From Bacteroidales bacterium (GTDB lineage Bacteria; Bacteroidota; Bacteroidia; Bacteroidales; B18-G4), in contig JAUXCL010000010.1 in assembly GCA_030618905.1 (NCBI GenBank), positions 1-27,674 of the forward strand: 27,674 nucleotides of DNA, in the 5' to 3' direction. A program made the translations under genes and the position numbers. Under the pieces are notes generated by a model, which was not told the DNA's origin, made no database searches, and was given only the letters and a program-made list of their open reading frames with translations. This document shows, one piece after another, positions 1 to 8,600 of the stretch (position 1 is its first letter; each line of letters starts with the position of its first letter).

Positions 1-1
1 A

Positions 2-520
2 ATAGGCATTATCGGTTATGGCAACATGGGCAGTGCATTTGCAGAAAGACTTTCAGGCTTCAGCGTAAAAGTCATTGCGTATGATAAATATAAAGTTGAC
101 TATTCCGACCAATTTGTCATTGAAACAAATATGAGTACCATATTTAAAGAAACCGATATACTCAGCCTGCATGTCCCACTCACTGAAGAAACACAATACC
201 TGGTGAATCAACAATACCTTCAACAGTTTTCAAAACCCATTATCCTCATCAATACATCCCGGGGACCGGTTGTCAATACGGCCGACCTTGTTCAAAATAT
301 GAAATCAGGTAAAGTGAGAGGAGCAGCCCTGGATGTCCTGGAATATGAGAAGTTTTCTTTTGAAGACCTGGATCCGGATCAATTGCCTGTACCCATGCAG
401 TTCCTGATCAACTCCGACAAGGTAATCCTTACACCACATGTTGCCGGGTGGACCAATGAATCCCAGGTGAAACTGGCTGAGGTATTGTTGGAGAAAATAA
501 AAAATGAATTTGAATTGTGA
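2..520 (+). CDS. D-isomer-specific 2-hydroxyacid dehydrogenase (phosphoglycerate dehydrogenase-like), 5'-truncated
   Basis: The gene enters from outside the window. The open frame begins at base 2 and already contains the Rossmann dinucleotide-binding loop GIIGYGNMG. Seen downstream are LHVPLTEETQYLVN, the arginine-bearing INTSRGPVVN, a glutamate in GAALDVLEYE and the catalytic-histidine motif LTPHVAGWT. Together these define the NAD-binding domain and the catalytic Arg/Glu/His set of the family. The family oxidises or reduces D-2-hydroxyacids with NAD(P); 3-phosphoglycerate (serine synthesis) is one substrate, but hydroxypyruvate, lactate or erythronate-phosphate cannot be excluded. The protein ends soon after the NAD domain, so there is no C-terminal ACT domain as in long SerA forms. 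The N-terminal catalytic half lies upstream. Confidence 0.88.
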   Translation: MGIIGYGNMGSAFAERLSGFSVKVIAYDKYKVDYSDQFVIETNMSTIFKETDILSLHVPLTEETQYLVNQQYLQQFSKPIILINTSRGPVVNTADLVQNMKSGKVRGAALDVLEYEKFSFEDLDPDQLPVPMQFLINSDKVILTPHVAGWTNESQVKLAEVLLEKIKNEFEL

Positions 521-539
521 AAAAAAATACCAACTTTTG
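509..539 (+). promoter_or_regulatory. Candidate Bacteroidota promoter for the phosphofructokinase gene
   Basis: TTTG at 509-512 is followed after 19 bases by AACTTTTG at 532-539. This fits the TTTG / TAnnTTTG (-33/-7) consensus with one mismatch, and leaves a leader of about 25-30 nt before the ATG at 573. It overlaps the end of the preceding dehydrogenase gene. Confidence 0.35.
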
Positions 540-572
540 CAATCCGTTTAATATTCATTGAATTACATATTA

Positions 573-1805
573 ATGAAGCAGAAGCATAAATTATTCAAGG
601 GCAAGACATTAGCAATCCTTACGGGTGGGGGAGATACCCCGGCCATTAATTCCAGCATAGAAACCATTCGAAACCGTGCTTCTTTACTGGGTTTCAAAGT
701 ATATGGCATCAGGTATGGCTGGAAAGGATTGATTGGTGAAGGGGATGTGGTTGATCTGACCAATCAACCGTATAATGGATGGTATGGTGGAACGGCTCTG
801 CGCTCCAGCAGGACCAATCCTTTTCCTTCCGGGAAAAATCCGGAGAGCAGGGTTCCGCAAGTGTTAAAGAACCTGGATAGATATAAAATTGATGTTTTGG
901 TAACCATTGGGGGTGATGACACCAATGGAGCTGCCAGACGCCTTTATGAGACCGAAGGCATTCCGGTCATCGGTTTTCCAAAAACCATTGATAATGACCT
1001 TAGGACAAGAACTATGCATCATTATAATGGAAAGGAAATTGAGGCCGTGCTTTGCCCCGGATTTCCATCCGCTGCAAAAGCCATTACAGAATATACCGCT
1101 AATCTAAAGACTACAGCCGAATCTCATTCCAGGATCATTGTACTGGAAGTGATGGGCAGGGACGCTGGATGGCTTACCGGTACTGCGCTTTTCGGAGGTG
1201 CCCAGTTGGGATTGGTGCCGGAATTTGAAATGACCAAAGAAAGAAAAGAAGTTTTCTTTGAAAAGGTAAAGGAAAGCTATTTGAATTCTCCTAAAAAATC
1301 TTTGATTATTCCTGTTTCTGAAGGTGTCAGGTGGTATGATGATCAAAAAGGCAAGGTGGATGTAGTTTATGCATCATCGGAGCTTGATGAATACGGACAT
1401 CCACGTTTCGGTGGCATCAGCGGGATCATTGCATCTGAAATATCCAGGCGCTTGAAGATCGAGGCCCGTGCCCAGATAACCGGTTATTACGCACGTTCAG
1501 GTTCCTGCAGGCGTTACGACAGAAGGCTCACCAGCACACTGGCCGATAAGGTCGCCGACCTCCTGATCAGGGAAGAATTTGGGCAGATGCCTGTACTCAA
1601 CAAGGTCGTTCCTTACCAGGAATTGGAAGAGTTTAACGCTTCCTCTATAGATATGGGCCAGATTGGGAACAAACCATTGCCGGAAGAATATTACGATATA
1701 GATAATTTCAGTTTTGATGAAAGTTATATTGACTTCCTGTCCAAGATCATGAAATATATGCGTTTTGAAGATTTTGAATATGATTTCCCTGTTGTAATCC
1801 CCTAA
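573..1805 (+). CDS. 6-phosphofructokinase, pyrophosphate-dependent type
   Basis: This is a phosphofructokinase-family protein of about 410 residues. Near the N-terminus is the donor-binding loop ILTGGGDTPAINSSI. GGDD lies at residues 113-116 and PKTIDND at about 136-142, with the catalytic Asp at about 140; MGRDAGWL and a PVSEG motif follow. In ATP-dependent enzymes the two discriminating positions are glycines (GGDG, GTIDND). Here they are Asp116 and Lys137, the pair associated with pyrophosphate as phosphoryl donor, so a reversible PPi-dependent fructose-6-phosphate 1-phosphotransferase in glycolysis/gluconeogenesis is inferred. A TTG start at 558 in the same frame is possible, but the ATG at 573 is preferred. 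A strong terminator follows, so the gene is probably the end of its unit. Confidence 0.92.
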   Translation: MKQKHKLFKGKTLAILTGGGDTPAINSSIETIRNRASLLGFKVYGIRYGWKGLIGEGDVVDLTNQPYNGWYGGTALRSSRTNPFPSGKNPESRVPQVLKNLDRYKIDVLVTIGGDDTNGAARRLYETEGIPVIGFPKTIDNDLRTRTMHHYNGKEIEAVLCPGFPSAAKAITEYTANLKTTAESHSRIIVLEVMGRDAGWLTGTALFGGAQLGLVPEFEMTKERKEVFFEKVKESYLNSPKKSLIIPVSEGVRWYDDQKGKVDVVYASSELDEYGHPRFGGISGIIASEISRRLKIEARAQITGYYARSGSCRRYDRRLTSTLADKVADLLIREEFGQMPVLNKVVPYQELEEFNASSIDMGQIGNKPLPEEYYDIDNFSFDESYIDFLSKIMKYMRFEDFEYDFPVVIP

Positions 1806-1829
1806 TTAACAACAAAATATAAAATTTCT

Positions 1830-1866
1830 TACCCATTCTTTCTGTAAAGGATGGGTATATTTTTCA
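1830..1866 (+). terminator. Rho-independent terminator after phosphofructokinase
   Basis: TACCCATTCTTT (1830-1841) pairs with AAAGGATGGGTA (1846-1857) in a 12-pair stem with one G-U pair and a CTGT loop. It is followed by TATTTTTCATTT. It lies 25 bases after the stop codon and separates the phosphofructokinase from the secreted-protein gene. Confidence 0.85.
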
Positions 1867-1911
1867 TTTCAGGGTATTAACCTATAAGAACACATCCTAA
1901 TACTTAATGAA

Positions 1912-4020
1912 ATGAAAAAAATACTAATTGTACTATTATTGGCGAGCGTAGTGAATAATTATCTTCACTGTTCACCGTTCACCGTTCACTTACTTCGCTC
2001 TCCATCAATGATTATGGATTCTACAGCCCAATTAATCATATCGGAAGTGTCAGATCCAGCCAACACCTGGCAAGCCCGCTTTGTTGAGCTCTATAATCCC
2101 GGAACTGACAGCATCGATTTTGACCAGGATACCTGGTATCTCAGTAAGCAGTCAAATGGGGGTTCAACCTGGGGGGACATACTATTGACAGGAGTCATCC
2201 ATGCCGGAAAGGCTTATGTGGTTGCTTACAGTGAATCTTCATTTATTACCACCTTTGGTTTTAACCCGGACCTGTCATCCGGTAGTATCAATGGAAATGG
2301 CGATGACGGGTATTTCCTTTTTTGGGGAGGGAACCACAATACAGGAACCCTGGTGGATGCATATGGGGAGATAGACGTGGATGGTACCGGAGAACCATGG
2401 GAATACCTGGATTCCAAAGCTACACGAAAATATGATGCAATTATACCTGAGACAGTTTGGGATTCCCTGGACTGGACTGTGCATGTTGGAGCTGAAACCT
2501 GGCAAATGACACCTTCAAGCCATCGCGAAGCGGTGACCTGGAATGGAACAATCAATCATGAATGGGAAAATTCAGCTAATTGGACCTTCCCTGATTCCTC
2601 TGCCTTCATTCCGGATGTATCTGATATAATTACGATTCCTGCTGGCCTGCAGCATAACCCTACTATCAGCTATGCAGCATTCTGCCATGAAATTACACTG
2701 GAATCTGATTCCCTGGCTAATGCTTCTATTCTGGGCAATGAATACCTGCACATAAATGCTGATGCTATTGTACAACAATATATCAGCGGTGGAACCATCA
2801 CAAAGGATGATCCCAATGCCATCTACCATTTTGCCAGTTCACCGCTGTCTTCAACCAATGCCATTAGTGTTTTCCCTGCAACATCCTATGTCAGGTACTG
2901 GGATGAGGTAAACCAGGCCTGGTTTAACCTTTCAGGACCGGACTCGCTTGAAACCGGAAAAGGGTATTCAGTTTGGCTGGCAGATGGATCTGCAATCGTT
3001 TCCTATACGGGCCACCTGAATGATATTGACATCAATCCGGCACTTACCTATACAACCGGAAATACGGGTAACCCTGATTTTGATGGATATAACCTGGTGG
3101 GCAATCCTTTTCCTTCCGGACTGGATTGGGATGCAGGAACCTGGACCAAAAATAATCTGGATGCCTCCATTGCTATCTGGGATGGGGAAGCCGGGAATTA
3201 CCTGTATTGGAATGGTATTGCCGGTGGCATTACTGATGGCCTGATCCCGCCTTGCCAGGGTTTTTTCGTGAGGGCCAATGCTGCTTTTCCTTTACTCACG
3301 ATGCCTATGGATGCCAGGGTGCACAGCGATACGCTTAACTATAAAGACGGAAGAATGCCTGATGGCCTGATCAAATTTGCTGTTGATGGAGATGAATATC
3401 ATTATTGGGATGCTGCATATATTGGTTTTAATGAAGCAGCGACCATAAACTTTGATACACAGTTTGATGCTTTTAAACTGCAGGGCCTGGAATATGCTCC
3501 CCGGCTATTTTCCAAAAATAGCAATGGCCAGGAACTATCCCTCAATTTTTTATCTATGGAAGAAGTCGTACAGGTCCCGCTGGGATTCAGGACAGGATAC
3601 AATGGGACTTTTACATTGCATGTTGAGGGAATGAACGGCTTTGGTGAAAATATTGATATTCAACTTAACGACCTGAAGCTTGGAACCCATATCGACCTGA
3701 GACAAATATCACTATATACGTTTGATTATAACCAGGGTGATGATCCCGACAGGTTCATATTAACGGTCTCAGACCTCACAAGCCTGGGAGAGGCAATTGC
3801 TGAATCAATGGTGAAGGTCTATTCATCCCATCAACAAATTATTGTGAATACACCTGTAAACCAGGGGGAGATCATCATGTTCAATCTGTTGGGACAGGAA
3901 GTGCTCAGGCAGATAATTTCAGATCATCAAAGCATCATCCCTGCTGAAAGTGGAGAAATTTTCCTGCTAAGGGTGATGTGCCCACCTCATATTTCCTTGC
4001 ATAAAATCTTTGTTAAATGA
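1912..4020 (+). CDS. Secreted lamin-tail-domain protein with T9SS C-terminal sorting domain
   Basis: The protein has 702 residues. A hydrophobic N-terminus (MKKILIVLLLASVV) looks like a signal peptide. Residues about 40-150 resemble an LTD domain (LIISEVSDPANTWQARFVELYNPG is the diagnostic opening). The middle has WNGTINHEWENSANW and GYNLVGNPFPSGLDW stretches that are common in large Bacteroidota surface proteins. The last ~70 residues (VKVYSSHQQIIV, MFNLLGQEVL, ending HKIFVK) form a type A T9SS sorting domain, so export through T9SS and surface attachment or release is expected. The substrate is unknown. Just after the signal core, the coding DNA contains a heptamer array (1964-1991), giving an atypical segment before the likely mature start. 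A small membrane-protein gene follows 15 bases downstream, possibly co-transcribed. Confidence 0.85.
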   Translation: MKKILIVLLLASVVNNYLHCSPFTVHLLRSPSMIMDSTAQLIISEVSDPANTWQARFVELYNPGTDSIDFDQDTWYLSKQSNGGSTWGDILLTGVIHAGKAYVVAYSESSFITTFGFNPDLSSGSINGNGDDGYFLFWGGNHNTGTLVDAYGEIDVDGTGEPWEYLDSKATRKYDAIIPETVWDSLDWTVHVGAETWQMTPSSHREAVTWNGTINHEWENSANWTFPDSSAFIPDVSDIITIPAGLQHNPTISYAAFCHEITLESDSLANASILGNEYLHINADAIVQQYISGGTITKDDPNAIYHFASSPLSSTNAISVFPATSYVRYWDEVNQAWFNLSGPDSLETGKGYSVWLADGSAIVSYTGHLNDIDINPALTYTTGNTGNPDFDGYNLVGNPFPSGLDWDAGTWTKNNLDASIAIWDGEAGNYLYWNGIAGGITDGLIPPCQGFFVRANAAFPLLTMPMDARVHSDTLNYKDGRMPDGLIKFAVDGDEYHYWDAAYIGFNEAATINFDTQFDAFKLQGLEYAPRLFSKNSNGQELSLNFLSMEEVVQVPLGFRTGYNGTFTLHVEGMNGFGENIDIQLNDLKLGTHIDLRQISLYTFDYNQGDDPDRFILTVSDLTSLGEAIAESMVKVYSSHQQIIVNTPVNQGEIIMFNLLGQEVLRQIISDHQSIIPAESGEIFLLRVMCPPHISLHKIFVK
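1964..1991 (+). repeat. Heptamer tandem array (TTCACNG)4 inside a signal-peptide coding region
   Basis: The units are TTCACTG, TTCACCG, TTCACCG and TTCACTT (1964-1991). The array is flanked by GAGCG at about 1944-1948 and CGCTC at 1996-2000, an inverted 5-mer. It is translated in frame as part of the region after the signal peptide. It resembles intergenic heptamer repeats rather than protein-coding sequence. A second heptamer-based repeat of the form GTTCRAR occurs at 20404-20438. Confidence 0.6.
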
Positions 4021-4035
4021 TATAAAAGCCAAGTC

Positions 4036-4257
4036 ATGAAACTAAACTATTCAAAACTGCTGTGGATCATTATGATCATCGTGTTTAATACGACACAATA
4101 CATCTATGCCCAACCGGACCCCGGAAATAATGGTGGTGGAGGCCCACTTGGTGGAGGCGCTCCCATCGGAGGGGGGCTTGGTATCCTGTTAGCTTTAGGA
4201 ATCGGGTATGGATTAAAGAAGCTGTGGGATAAGAAGAAAAAACATCTTAATGAATAA
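4036..4257 (+). CDS. Small membrane protein resembling PID-CTERM sorting-signal proteins
   Basis: The protein has 73 residues: an N-terminal hydrophobic signal segment (LLWIIMIIVFNTTQYIYA, likely cleaved before QPDP), a short glycine-rich linker (GNNGGGG), then PIGGGLGILLALGIGYGLKK and a lysine-rich tail (KKLWDKKKKHLNE). The order motif, hydrophobic helix, basic tail is the layout of exosortase/CTERM-type sorting tails. PIGGG resembles the PIDGG motif of the PID-CTERM group of tiny Bacteroidota proteins, and almost the whole mature protein is the sorting signal. The function is unknown. It lies 15 bases after the LTD/T9SS gene. Its last 45 bases overlap the 3' end of the aspartate kinase gene on the opposite strand. 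Confidence 0.7.
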   Translation: MKLNYSKLLWIIMIIVFNTTQYIYAQPDPGNNGGGGPLGGGAPIGGGLGILLALGIGYGLKKLWDKKKKHLNE

Positions 4258-5544
4258 CGACGTAACATACTGAACCGTTGAACGGCTCCGTTGCTCCAGC
4301 AATATCGTCTTATCCTTCACCATCTCCTGTATGGCTTCCGTTGTGTAATGCCTGATGGTGATCAGCACAAGACTTTCGTTGAATTTAATGTTGTAACGTT
4401 CCTGTAGTTCCTTGATGATCTTTGAAATGTTATCGCCATTATCCACACATACGGAAAAAGTGATGGCTGAAGTTTGCATCAGGTTGATGCTGACTTTGAA
4501 TTTGATGAAGATGCCGATGATATAATGTAAATTTTCTTCGGCAATAAAGGACAGGTCCTTTGGTGAGAAGGAGATCAGTACCTGGTCATCCTTGATAATA
4601 TAGGACGGTATCCTGGCATCACCGGAGGTTTCATGAAAGATCAGGGAGCCATCACCCCCAGGATTAATGAAGGACTTCACTTTCAGGGGGATAGTTTTAT
4701 TCTGTAATGGTTTGATGGTCTTGGGATGGATCACCTTGGCGCCGTAATAAGATAACTCAATGGCTTCCCAATACGAGATCTGGTCCAGTTTCCGGGCGTC
4801 ACTGAAATCTTTGGGATCAGCATTCATCAATCCGGGTACATCCTTCCAGAATACCACTTCTGCAGCATCCAGTGCGTATGCAAATATAGATGCGGTATAA
4901 TCAGAACCTTCCCGGCCCAGGGTCACAGATTTTCCATCTTGATTATTGGCGATAAATCCCTGTGTCAGCAAATGTGTACCATTATCGATCACCGGCCTGA
5001 CAAGCTCATTGATCCTGGCCTGGGTGAAATCCCAGTCCACCCTGCCTTCCCGGTATGAATCATCGGTCCTGATCAATTGCCTGACATCATACCACTGGTT
5101 CCTGCACCCATGCTCATTAAGGTAATAACTGACAATGGTAGTCGACAATAATTCTCCATAGGGTACAATCTGATCATAAATAAAATCAAAGGAAGGCTTT
5201 GAATCAAAGGCTTTTTCCCTGCCCGCAATGATGGTGCTTTCTAATTTCCTGAGCAGGAGGTACACTTCTGCATGTACCGGATGCTTGCTGTCTTCAAAAA
5301 GCTCACGGGTGATATTGCTGTGATAGGTGCTGATATCTTTGAGAATATTAACCTTCTCATCACTGGAATGATAATAGGCATCAACAAGGGATTCCAGGTG
5401 ATTGGTTGTCTTTCCCATTGCCGATAAGATAATCACCAGTGCTTCATCCGGATAATGTGAAAGTATATTTGGAATATTTCTTACAGCCTCTGCATCCTTT
5501 ACGGATGCACCACCGAACTTAAAAACCTTTATGATTGAATCCAT
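4213..5544 (-). CDS. Aspartate kinase
   Basis: The protein has 443 residues and phosphorylates aspartate in the first step towards lysine, threonine, methionine and diaminopimelate. The N-terminal KFGGASVKDA nucleotide-binding motif, VIILSAMGKTT, and the GREGSDYTASIFAYAL and WKDVPGLMNADPK segments are characteristic of the amino-acid kinase domain (about 1-290). Two ACT-like regulatory regions follow (about 300-430), suggesting feedback control. The family usually ends soon after EQRSRSTVQ. Here about 16 further residues (ending FFLLIPQLL) are encoded in the overlap with the convergent small gene, so the tail may be a late addition. The start at 5544 is the only ATG before the KFGG motif. The gene is divergent from mfd. 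Confidence 0.93.
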   Translation of the reverse strand: MDSIIKVFKFGGASVKDAEAVRNIPNILSHYPDEALVIILSAMGKTTNHLESLVDAYYHSSDEKVNILKDISTYHSNITRELFEDSKHPVHAEVYLLLRKLESTIIAGREKAFDSKPSFDFIYDQIVPYGELLSTTIVSYYLNEHGCRNQWYDVRQLIRTDDSYREGRVDWDFTQARINELVRPVIDNGTHLLTQGFIANNQDGKSVTLGREGSDYTASIFAYALDAAEVVFWKDVPGLMNADPKDFSDARKLDQISYWEAIELSYYGAKVIHPKTIKPLQNKTIPLKVKSFINPGGDGSLIFHETSGDARIPSYIIKDDQVLISFSPKDLSFIAEENLHYIIGIFIKFKVSINLMQTSAITFSVCVDNGDNISKIIKELQERYNIKFNESLVLITIRHYTTEAIQEMVKDKTILLEQRSRSTVQYVTSLFIKMFFLLIPQLL

Positions 5545-5547
5545 ATA

Positions 5548-5581
5548 GTTGACTTCAGCAATAACAAAAATAATACTTTTG
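5548..5581 (+). promoter_or_regulatory. Candidate promoter for mfd
   Basis: TACTTTTG at 5574-5581 matches the -7 consensus TAnnTTTG exactly. GTTG at 5548-5551, 22 bases upstream, is a weak -33 element. The expected leader is about 35 nt. The -7 boxes of this and the aspartate kinase promoter are separated by one base on opposite strands. Confidence 0.5.
5565..5572 (-). promoter_or_regulatory. Candidate -7 element for aspartate kinase
   Basis: Read on the minus strand, the bases give TATTTTTG, matching TAnnTTTG. Transcription would start around 5558, giving a very short leader before the ATG at 5544. No convincing -33 TTTG is seen at the expected distance. Confidence 0.4.
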
Positions 5582-5622
5582 CATTAGCTTTCAGATGACA
5601 TTTGCCTGAATTTCAAATCTAA

Positions 5623-8600
5623 ATGAATCCTTCTGAGATCATATCATATTATGCCGGGAATGCTGCCTCAACTGAGATCAGTGATGCCTTAAGCATGAGC
5701 ATGACCCAACATGTTGTGCTGGAAGGCGCTATCGGATCTTCAAGGGCAGTCATTGCTGCAGCCGTGATGACAGAAATCAAGGGGACTCATGTATTCATTC
5801 TGAATGATAAGGAATCGGCTGCTTATTTTTTTAATGACCTGGAAAACCTGCTGGACGATCGTGCACTGGAGTATGCGAGAAAAAAAGTACTTTTTTATCC
5901 CACGACACATAAAAAAGCCCATGATTTTGTCAATACTGACAAATCAAATGCACTGGCAAGGACAGAAGTACTGAACCGCATCCTTTCACAATCCAAAAGA
6001 AAATTTATTGTTACTTACCCTGAAGCTATTGCAGAACAAATAGTTACCCGAAAGTATTTGTCAAAGTTCAGCCTGAAATTGAATGTAGGAGATCAGATGG
6101 ACCTGGATGGGGTTGTCGACCTCCTGAGTGATTATGGCTTCGAATTGCATGATTTTGTTGTTCAGCCTGGCCATTTTGCAGTCAGGGGCGGTATTGTGGA
6201 TGTGTTTTCTTATTCCAATGATTATCCATACCGGATTGAGTTTTTTGGAGATGAAATTGAATCGGTACGTACCTTCGACCCGGTCACTCAATTGTCAAGG
6301 GAGAATTTTTCAAGGGTCTCTATCCTTCCTGATATCCATGAACAACACCCCGAAGAAAAAGAAGAATCTTTCCTGGCATTTGTGCCGGAATTGTCCGGTA
6401 TCTGGGTGGAGGACCTGGGGCTGATCAAAGACAGGATCCAGCATGAACATGACAAAGCCATTGAATCAGAAAAAAACCTGGATTTAACTGAGCTCGAACA
6501 GCTATCCAAAAGAAAATTTGTGACCGGCGTGCAATTTCTGAAGGACCTTGAAATGCACCACCTGCTTGAATTTGGTAAGAAAACAAGCACCCGGGCGAAC
6601 CTCACAGTGAAATATGAGCATAAACCGCAACCCTCATTTAACAAGAATTTTGAGCTGCTCATCCAGGATCTGAATGACAATTCGGAAAAGGGCATCAAGA
6701 ATATCATTTTTTCAGATAATCCAAAGCAGATAGAACGTTTGTATACGATTTTCGAGGATGTGCATATGAAGCATGACCTGCAGGTGGATTTTCGTTTCGA
6801 GAGTATCAATATTGCTCTCCATGAAGGCTTTATCGATAAGCAACTAAAACTCGCCTGTTATACCGATCATCAGATATTTGAGCGGTATCACCGTTTTATC
6901 TTAAAAGATAGCTTCAGTAATAAAGAGGTCCTGACCATCAAGGAGTTATACAACCTGAAGCCCGGGGATTTCATTACACATATCGATCATGGTGTTGGCC
7001 GTTTTGATGGACTGGAAAAGATCGATAACAATGGCCGGCAGCAGGAAGCTATCAGGATATTGTATAGAAACAATGATATCCTTTATATCAGCATTCATTC
7101 ATTGCACCGGGTTTCAAAATATGTGGGCAAAGAGGGGATGGCTCCAAGGCTTGACAAACTGGGTTCGAATGCCTGGAACAGGTTAAAAAACAAAACCAAG
7201 CAAAAGGTAAAAGATATTGCAAAAGAACTGATCAAACTCTACGCAGAGCGGAAATCTTCAGAAGGATTTCAGTTTGCCCCGGACTCCTATTTGCAAAATG
7301 AACTGGAAGCATCTTTCATTTATGAGGATACACCTGACCAGCTGAAATCCACCAATGATGTTAAAAAAGACATGGAAAGCACCTATCCAATGGATCGTTT
7401 GATATGTGGAGATGTGGGTTTTGGAAAAACGGAGATTGCCATCAGGGCTGCTTTTAAAGCTGTGGCTGACAGCAAGCAGGTTGCTTTATTGGTTCCCACT
7501 ACCATCCTTGCTTTACAACACTATCAAACCTTTTGTGATCGATTGAAGGAATTGCCCTGTACGGTGGATTATATCAATCGTTTTAAGCCGCCACGCAAAC
7601 AAAAAGAAACATTGGCAAGGTTGAAAAAAGGAGAAATTGACATCCTGATCGGAACACATCGTTTGATCAGTAAGGATGTGGAATTCAAAGACCTGGGCCT
7701 CCTGATCATTGATGAGGAGCAGAAATTTGGTGTGGGTGCCAAAGAACGCTTAAAGAAGATCAAAATTAATGTCGATACGCTCACATTAACGGCAACGCCT
7801 ATCCCACGGACGCTTCAATTTTCCATGATGGGAGCACGCGATTTATCCATTATCAACACCGCTCCACTTAACCGTTACCCAATCCAGACAGAGGTCAGGA
7901 CTTTCAGTGAAGACCTCATCCGTGACGCGATACATTATGAAATCTCGAGATCAGGCCAGGTGTATTTTGTCCACAACAGGGTGCAAAATATTTATGAAGT
8001 TGAAAAAATGCTGCACAGCTTCTGTCCGGATGTCAGGATTGCTGTGGCCCACGGACAAATGGAAGGACAAAAGCTGGAGCGTATAATGCTTGATTTTATC
8101 AAGCAGTCGTATGATGTCTTACTGGCTACTACTATCATTGAGTCAGGCCTGGATATACCCAATGTGAATACCATCATTATCAATGATGCACAAAATTTCG
8201 GTTTGAGTGATCTGCACCAGCTCCGGGGCAGGGTGGGAAGGACCAATAAGAAGGCATTTTGTTATATACTGGCACCTCCTGCTTCTGTGCTGACACCCGA
8301 TGCACGGAGAAGGTTAAAATCCATCGAGGAATTCTCAGAGCTGGGATCTGGTTTTAATATCGCTATGCGCGATCTTGATATCAGGGGCGCAGGCAATATT
8401 CTCGGTGCAGAACAAAGCGGGTTTATCTCTGAAATTGGATTTGAGATGTACCAGAAGATCCTTGATGAAGCCATTCATGAACTGAAAGAATCGGATTTTA
8501 AAGACCTGTTCAAAGAAGAAGCATCTGCTGATTTTGTCAGGGATTGTCAGATTGAAACAGACCTGGAGCTAATGATCCCGGATGATTATATCACCAACAT

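Noticed and set aside
2226..2555. 109-codon minus-strand frame inside the LTD/T9SS gene
   Set aside because: Antisense shadow of a well-supported gene; composition is unlike a real protein here.
6288..6809. 173-codon minus-strand frame inside mfd
   Set aside because: It lies antisense to an intact Mfd coding region and shows no protein family features; a shadow frame.
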